Assembly: GCF_003027925.1 (NCBI RefSeq)
Contig: NZ_PYPS01000020.1
Coordinates: 56,078 to 120,077 of the forward strand
Direction of reading: 5' to 3'
Length of the DNA stretch: 64,000 nucleotides
DNA from: Micromonospora sp. RP3T
GTDB taxonomy: Bacteria; Actinomycetota; Actinomycetes; Mycobacteriales; Micromonosporaceae
The notes beneath the pieces are model-generated. The model saw only the letters and a list, made by a program, of their open reading frames with translations. It did no database searches and was not told where the DNA came from. This document shows positions 60,089-64,000 of the stretch, piece by piece (positions within the stretch are counted from its first letter, which is position 1; each line of letters begins with the position of its first letter). The position numbers and the translations under genes are program-made.

Positions 60089-61392
60089 CGGGCCGCTCCG
60101 GCCCGGCGCCGTCCGGCGGTCAGCTCCCGGCGCAGCTCGGCCAGGTAGGCGTCGAAGTCGACGCGCATGTGCGGCCGGCGGTGTCCCCAGCGGGCGGTGG
60201 CGGCGTGCAGTTCGGCGCGGCAGACGGCGGCCTGCCGCGCCGGCGCCGGTGGTGTCCAGGTGCCGGCCAGGCGGGCGGCGACCAGTCGGGCCTGCGCCTC
60301 CAGCAGCGGGAACGCCGCGCCGGTGGACTGCATGAGCCCGACGAACGCCAGGCCGGGGGCGTCGAGGTGGAACACGTGCCGGTACAGCGGCAGCCGGTCG
60401 GCGCCGTCGCCGAGCAGGTCGGCGTCGAGGAACGGCACCGTCACCCGGTAGCCGGTGCACCACACCACCAGGTCGACGGCGTCGACGCGGCCGTCGGTGA
60501 ACTCGACGCGGTCACCGGCGAAGCGGGCGATGCCGGGCCGGGCGTGGATGTCGCCGTGGGTGAGCCGGGACAGCAGCGCGTCGGAGAGCGTCGGGTGGTC
60601 CTGGAGGAAGCCGTGTGTCGGGGCGGGCAGTCCGTAGCGGGTGGGCGGGCCGACGACGGTGGTGAGCATGCGCTGGCTGATCCGTTGCCGCAGCCGCCAG
60701 GGCAGCCGGCGGGCCAGCGCCCCGTTGAGCGTGTCGGCGGGACGGCCGAGCAGGTACTTCGGCACCACCCAGACGCCGCGGCGCAGCGACAGCAGCGTGC
60801 GGGTGGCGGCGTACGAGGCGTCGACGGCGATGTCCATGGCCGAGTTGCCGCCGCCGACCACGAGGACCCGCCGGCCGGCGAGCTGGTCCGGCCCGCGGTA
60901 GTCGTGGCTGTGCAGGTGGTCGGCGGCGCACTCGCCCGGGTAGGGGTCGGGTCGGTGCGGCGTCCGGTTGTGCCCGTTGGCGACCACCACGGCCTCGACG
61001 TCGACCCGCACCGGGCCGTCCGGGCCGGTGGCGTGCACCCGCCAGCCGTCGCCGGCGCGGGTGACCCGGTCGACGGTGTGTCGCAGCCGCACCGCCGCGC
61101 GCAGGCCGAACCGGTCGGCGTAGTCGCCGAGGTAGCCGGCGACGCGGGTGTGGTCGGGGTAGTCGGGCCAGTCCGCCGGCATCGGGTGGTCGGCGAACTC
61201 GGTGCGGGCCTTGCTGGTGTTGAGGTGCAGCGTCCGGTAGGCCGGGGAGCCGGGCGCCCCGTACACCCAGAGGCCGCCGACGGTGTCGGCGGCCTCGAAC
61301 GCGACCGCCGGCACGCCGGCGTCGGCCAGTGCCTTGAGCGTGGCCAGTCCGGCCGCGCCGGCGCCGACGACCGCCACCCTGGGTGCTGCCAT
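60085..61392 (-). CDS. Flavin-containing monooxygenase
   Basis: A 435-residue FAD/NADPH monooxygenase: VAVVGAGAAGLATLKAL (FAD), FEAADTVGGLWVYG, and the second Rossmann motif VLVVGGGNSAMDIAVD (NADPH). CTGYRVTVPFLD and VGLMQSTGAAFPLLEAQARLVA match the class B FMO family, which oxygenates N, S or ketone substrates. ATG 61392 is chosen for its GGAGG 5 nt upstream. An operator matching the TetR site lies 13-34 nt upstream. Confidence 0.92.
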   Translation of the reverse strand: MAAPRVAVVGAGAAGLATLKALADAGVPAVAFEAADTVGGLWVYGAPGSPAYRTLHLNTSKARTEFADHPMPADWPDYPDHTRVAGYLGDYADRFGLRAAVRLRHTVDRVTRAGDGWRVHATGPDGPVRVDVEAVVVANGHNRTPHRPDPYPGECAADHLHSHDYRGPDQLAGRRVLVVGGGNSAMDIAVDASYAATRTLLSLRRGVWVVPKYLLGRPADTLNGALARRLPWRLRQRISQRMLTTVVGPPTRYGLPAPTHGFLQDHPTLSDALLSRLTHGDIHARPGIARFAGDRVEFTDGRVDAVDLVVWCTGYRVTVPFLDADLLGDGADRLPLYRHVFHLDAPGLAFVGLMQSTGAAFPLLEAQARLVAARLAGTWTPPAPARQAAVCRAELHAATARWGHRRPHMRVDFDAYLAELRRELTAGRRRAGAAR

Positions 61393-61404
61393 GCCCGCCT
61401 CCAT

Positions 61405-61426
61405 CAATCCAACGACTGATGGATAA
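61405..61426. promoter_or_regulatory. TetR operator copy 1, upstream of FMO
   Basis: CAATCCA, eight bases, TGGATAA. It matches the site at 62118-62139 in both arms (one exactly, one in 5 of 7) and in spacing. Confidence 0.65.
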
Positions 61427-61447
61427 TCCCCGGCGGTGGGGCCCGGG

Positions 61448-62098
61448 TCAAGGGATGGCCGGCGGGTAGAGCCCGTCGAGGAGGCGGTGCACGAACACGC
61501 GGAACTCCCGCCGTTCCCGCGCCTCGGAGCCGGCGCCCGCGGCCAGCGCCACCACGTGCCCGTGCACCGCCCAGACCAGGCTGCGCACCGTCACGTGCGG
61601 GGCCGGCTCGACCAGCGCCCCGGCCGCCGACGCGGCGACGAGCAACTGTTCGACCTGTGCGTACAGCGGGGCGGCGTAGCGCCGGTCCAGCTCGGTGTGC
61701 CGCCGTGGCTCCAACCAGCGCCGCAACCACAACGCGGTGGTCTCCGGCCGGTCCTCCAGGAAATCCACGAACACGTCGACCAGGTCGTGCAGCGCGCGTA
61801 CCGCGTCGGCCGGCCCGGCGGCCAGCGCGGCGCGGGCGCGGTCCCCGGCCGCCTCCACCGCCTCCCGTTCGGCGCTGAACACCCGCGCGAAGCAGGCGTC
61901 GTAGAGCTGCGCCTTGGTGCCGGTGTGGTGGGCGACGGTGGCCACGTCGACGCCGGCCGCGGCGGCCACGTCGCGCACGCTGACCGCGTCGAAGCCCCGC
62001 TCGGCGAACAGCGCGGTGGCGGCGGCGAGCACCAGCTCGCGGGTCGGTCGCTGGTCGTCACGGCGGGGCCGGCCCGGCCGGCGACGGGGCATGGTCAT
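61448..62098 (-). CDS. TetR-family regulator
   Basis: A 216-residue regulator with HTH RELVLAAATALFAERGFDAVSVRDVAAAAGVDVATVAHHTGTKAQLYDACF and a ligand domain with WLRRWLEPRRHTELDRRY. It lies between two copies of CAATCCA-N8-TGGAT, one before the FMO gene, one between itself and a divergent transporter. It probably represses all three units; the inducer is likely a substrate of the monooxygenase. ATG 62098 or 62092 may start it. Confidence 0.92.
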   Translation of the reverse strand: MTMPRRRPGRPRRDDQRPTRELVLAAATALFAERGFDAVSVRDVAAAAGVDVATVAHHTGTKAQLYDACFARVFSAEREAVEAAGDRARAALAAGPADAVRALHDLVDVFVDFLEDRPETTALWLRRWLEPRRHTELDRRYAAPLYAQVEQLLVAASAAGALVEPAPHVTVRSLVWAVHGHVVALAAGAGSEARERREFRVFVHRLLDGLYPPAIP

Positions 62099-62117
62099 CC
62101 GGCCATTGTTCCCCCTA

Positions 62118-62139
62118 CAATCCAGCATCCGTTGGATTG
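62118..62139. promoter_or_regulatory. TetR operator copy 2, between tetR and the transporter
   Basis: CAATCCA-GCATCCGT-TGGATTG, a perfect 7-bp dyad with 8-nt spacer in the 72-bp gap between divergent genes. Confidence 0.75.
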
Positions 62140-62170
62140 GGGTGGGCGTGCCCCGGAGCAGGAGGCGGCG

Positions 62171-63520
62171 ATGACCGGGGTGGACCCGCGGCGCGACACC
62201 GGCGCGCTGCCCCGCGGCCCGCTGGTCGGGTTCGCCGCCGGCTCGCTGGGCATGGGCGTGTGGATCACCGTGCCGGGGCTGCTGCTGTTGTACTTCCTCA
62301 CCGACGTCCTCGCGGTCGCGCCGTGGCTGGCCGGGCTGACGCTGCTGCTGCCGAAGGTCGCCGACGTGCTGCTGCACCCGTGGATCGGGCACCGCTGCGA
62401 CGTCGAGCAGGCCCGCCGGGGCCACCGCCGGCGGCTGCTGCTGGCCGGCTGCGCGTTGCCGGCGGCGTTCGCCGCCCTGTTCGCGGTGCCCGGCGGCCTC
62501 ACCGGCGCGCCCGCCGCGGCCTGGGTGGCGGTGTGCTTCGTGGCCGGCAACCTGCTGTTCGCCGCCTACCAGGTGCCCTACCTGGCCACCCCGGCGGACC
62601 TGCGGATCGGCTACCACGAGCGGACCCGGCTGATGGCGTTCCGGATGGTGGTGCTCACCCTCGGCATCCTGGTGTCCGGGCTGCTGGCACCGCTGCTGGC
62701 CGGCGGCGACGACGCCACCCGCGCCGGCTACCTGCGGATGGCCGGGGTGCTGGCGGCCGGGATGCTCGCCGCGATGCTGGTCGGGGTGGTGGGCATCGGC
62801 CGGCTGCGCCGCGCGGCGGGCGACCCGGCGCTGCGGCACGCCTCCGGCGGGTGGCGGGCGCTGGCGGCGAGCCTGCGGGACCGGCAGTTCCGCCGGCTGG
62901 CCGGCGCGTACCTGGCCATGTCGACCACCACCCACCTGGTGCTGGCCGGGGTGCCCTACTACGCGCGCTACGAGCTGGGCCGCGCCGGGCTGACCACGGT
63001 GCTGGTGGCGGCGTTCGTCGCGCCGGCGCTGCTGGTCACGCCGGCCTGGTCGGCGCTGGCCCGGCGGGTCGGCAAGCAGCGGGCCCTGCTGGCCGCGCAG
63101 GCCGCGTTCGCGGCCGGCTCGCTGGTGCTGGCTCTCGGCCGGGCCGCCGGCCTGCCGGTGCTGGTCGCCGCCGTGGCGGTGCTCGGGGTGGCGTTCGCCG
63201 GCATGCAGCTGCTGCCGTTCTCGATGCTGCCCGACGTGATCCGCGCGGCCGGCTCGTCCCGCGCCGGCACCTACACCGGCGTGTGGACCGCCACCGAGGC
63301 CACCGGCGCGGCGCTCGGCCCGTACGCGTACGCGTTGTGCCTGGCCGCCGGTGGGTTCGTCGCGTCGCGCGCCGGGGAGACCGTCACCCAGTCGGCGGGC
63401 GCCCTCGCGGCGCTGCGGTACGGCTTCGGGCTGCTGCCCGCCGCCGTGATGGTGGTGGCGGTGCTGCTGCAACGCCGCTACACCCTCGACGGCGCGGCCC
63501 GCGCCGACGCCGGCCACTAG
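62171..63520 (+). CDS. MFS transporter, GPH-like
   Basis: A 449-residue membrane protein with about 12 helices. GVWITVPGLLLLYFLTDVLAVAPWLAGLTLLLPKVADVLLHPWIGHRCD and FAAYQVPYLATPADL, plus YHERTRLMAFRMVV, match the glycoside-pentoside-hexuronide:cation symporter/MFS_2 type. Substrate unknown; control by the TetR next door suggests uptake or export of the FMO substrate or product. GGAGG lies 5-6 nt before the ATG. Its TAG stop starts a TAGACT box for the next gene. Confidence 0.88.
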   Translation: MTGVDPRRDTGALPRGPLVGFAAGSLGMGVWITVPGLLLLYFLTDVLAVAPWLAGLTLLLPKVADVLLHPWIGHRCDVEQARRGHRRRLLLAGCALPAAFAALFAVPGGLTGAPAAAWVAVCFVAGNLLFAAYQVPYLATPADLRIGYHERTRLMAFRMVVLTLGILVSGLLAPLLAGGDDATRAGYLRMAGVLAAGMLAAMLVGVVGIGRLRRAAGDPALRHASGGWRALAASLRDRQFRRLAGAYLAMSTTTHLVLAGVPYYARYELGRAGLTTVLVAAFVAPALLVTPAWSALARRVGKQRALLAAQAAFAAGSLVLALGRAAGLPVLVAAVAVLGVAFAGMQLLPFSMLPDVIRAAGSSRAGTYTGVWTATEATGAALGPYAYALCLAAGGFVASRAGETVTQSAGALAALRYGFGLLPAAVMVVAVLLQRRYTLDGAARADAGH

Positions 63521-63523
63521 ACT
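63518..63523 (+). promoter_or_regulatory. -10 element TAGACT overlapping the transporter stop
   Basis: TAGACT includes the amber stop of the transporter gene and ends 9 nt before ATG 63533. Confidence 0.4.
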
Positions 63524-63532
63524 TCGCCCCCG

Positions 63533-64000
63533 ATGGACGCCACCTCACCTCCGACGGACGACGAACCCGCCACCGAGACCCGCCCCTGCGCCCACTGCGC
63601 CCGGGAGGTGCCGCAGCGTGTCGGCGCGGGTCGCCCGTTCCGCTACTGCCGGGACAACGACGGCGCCTGCCAGCGGGCCGCCCGCAACTCGCGGATGCGG
63701 CACCGCAACGCCCCCGGCCTGCCCGGGCAGGTGGCCCGCACCTGGGAGGCGGTGGAGCGGCTCGACCAGATCGTGGAGACGCTCACCGACGCGCTGCACG
63801 CCGAGCTGTCCCCCGCCGGCGTGGAACGGCAGCTCGCCGAGCTGCGCGCCGAAACGTCGGCGCAGGTCGCGGCCGCGCACGCGGAACGCGACGACGCCCG
63901 CCGCGACGCCGAGGACGCCGCCGCGTCGGCCGCCCGCGACCGGCAGGACGCGCGGGCCGCGCGCACCGACCGCGACGCGGCCCGACAGCGCGCCGACGCC
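63533..64000 (+). CDS. Zinc-ribbon plus coiled-coil protein, 3' truncated by window edge
   Basis: The frame is open to the right edge (156 codons). Residues 19-50 (CAHCAREVPQRVGAGRPFRYCRDNDGACQRAARN) form a zinc-binding motif like those in actinobacterial proteins with CxxC...C...C; a long Ala/Arg/Glu/Asp-rich coiled coil follows from about 85. I do not recognise the family; KfrA-like or DNA-associated scaffold proteins are possible. The full length is unknown. Confidence 0.7.
   Translation, partial: MDATSPPTDDEPATETRPCAHCAREVPQRVGAGRPFRYCRDNDGACQRAARNSRMRHRNAPGLPGQVARTWEAVERLDQIVETLTDALHAELSPAGVERQLAELRAETSAQVAAAHAERDDARRDAEDAAASAARDRQDARAARTDRDAARQRADA

Overview
This is a very GC-rich actinomycete chromosome segment, most like Micromonosporaceae. 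The signs are GTG starts, C/G-ending codons, GTGA and TGATG gene overlaps, many starts a few bases after a TAnnnT hexamer, a DUF5999-type protein and an actinobacterial-type dif site. I read about 71 protein genes, partial or broken ones included. I see no rRNA, tRNA or CRISPR array.

Layout. 0-12 kb: the 3' part of gcvP, a PabB-like enzyme, a proline iminopeptidase/MarR pair, peptide deformylase, an acetyltransferase/TSUP pair, folD behind a ZTP riboswitch, a nucleotidyltransferase and a beta-family protein. 12-14 kb: a tyrosine recombinase, an APH-fold kinase and a dif site beside the terminator of a UvrA-like gene. 14-25 kb: VOC/AraC, pdxY, an OFA transporter with a tiny partner protein, SDR, patatin, peroxiredoxin and cydAB. 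25-36 kb: PlsC, SDRs, HTH/DUF4180, GDPD, UMF1-type MFS, thymidine kinase, a second tyrosine recombinase, a WYL regulator and Hsp20 behind an HspR-type operator. 36-46 kb: small enzymes, two frameshifted genes, an HNH protein, NmrA/TetR, and a 1.1-kb AbiEii-type cassette between perfect 21-bp direct repeats. 46-56 kb: a glycoside-hydrolase cluster (GH42, GH31, ROK, GH3, LacI). 56-64 kb: a two-component operon, and a TetR/FMO/SDR/Nudix/MFS locus with two matching operators.

How the genes work together. The GH42, GH31 and GH3 enzymes provide beta-galactosidase, alpha-xylosidase and beta-glucosidase classes, the set needed to dismantle xyloglucan oligosaccharides inside the cell. Two sugar-responsive repressors and visible operators sit beside them. 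The FMO, SDR and Nudix genes form one unit, probably under the adjacent TetR protein, which also seems to control a divergent transporter.

Most striking are the dif site with a second Xer-like core site about 1 kb away over the start of a tyrosine recombinase, a strand-composition switch at the same place, the directly repeated ends of the AbiEii-type cassette (one repeat is the 3' end of a DUF1992 gene), and four amber stop codons that double as the first half of a TAGnCT -10 box for the next gene.
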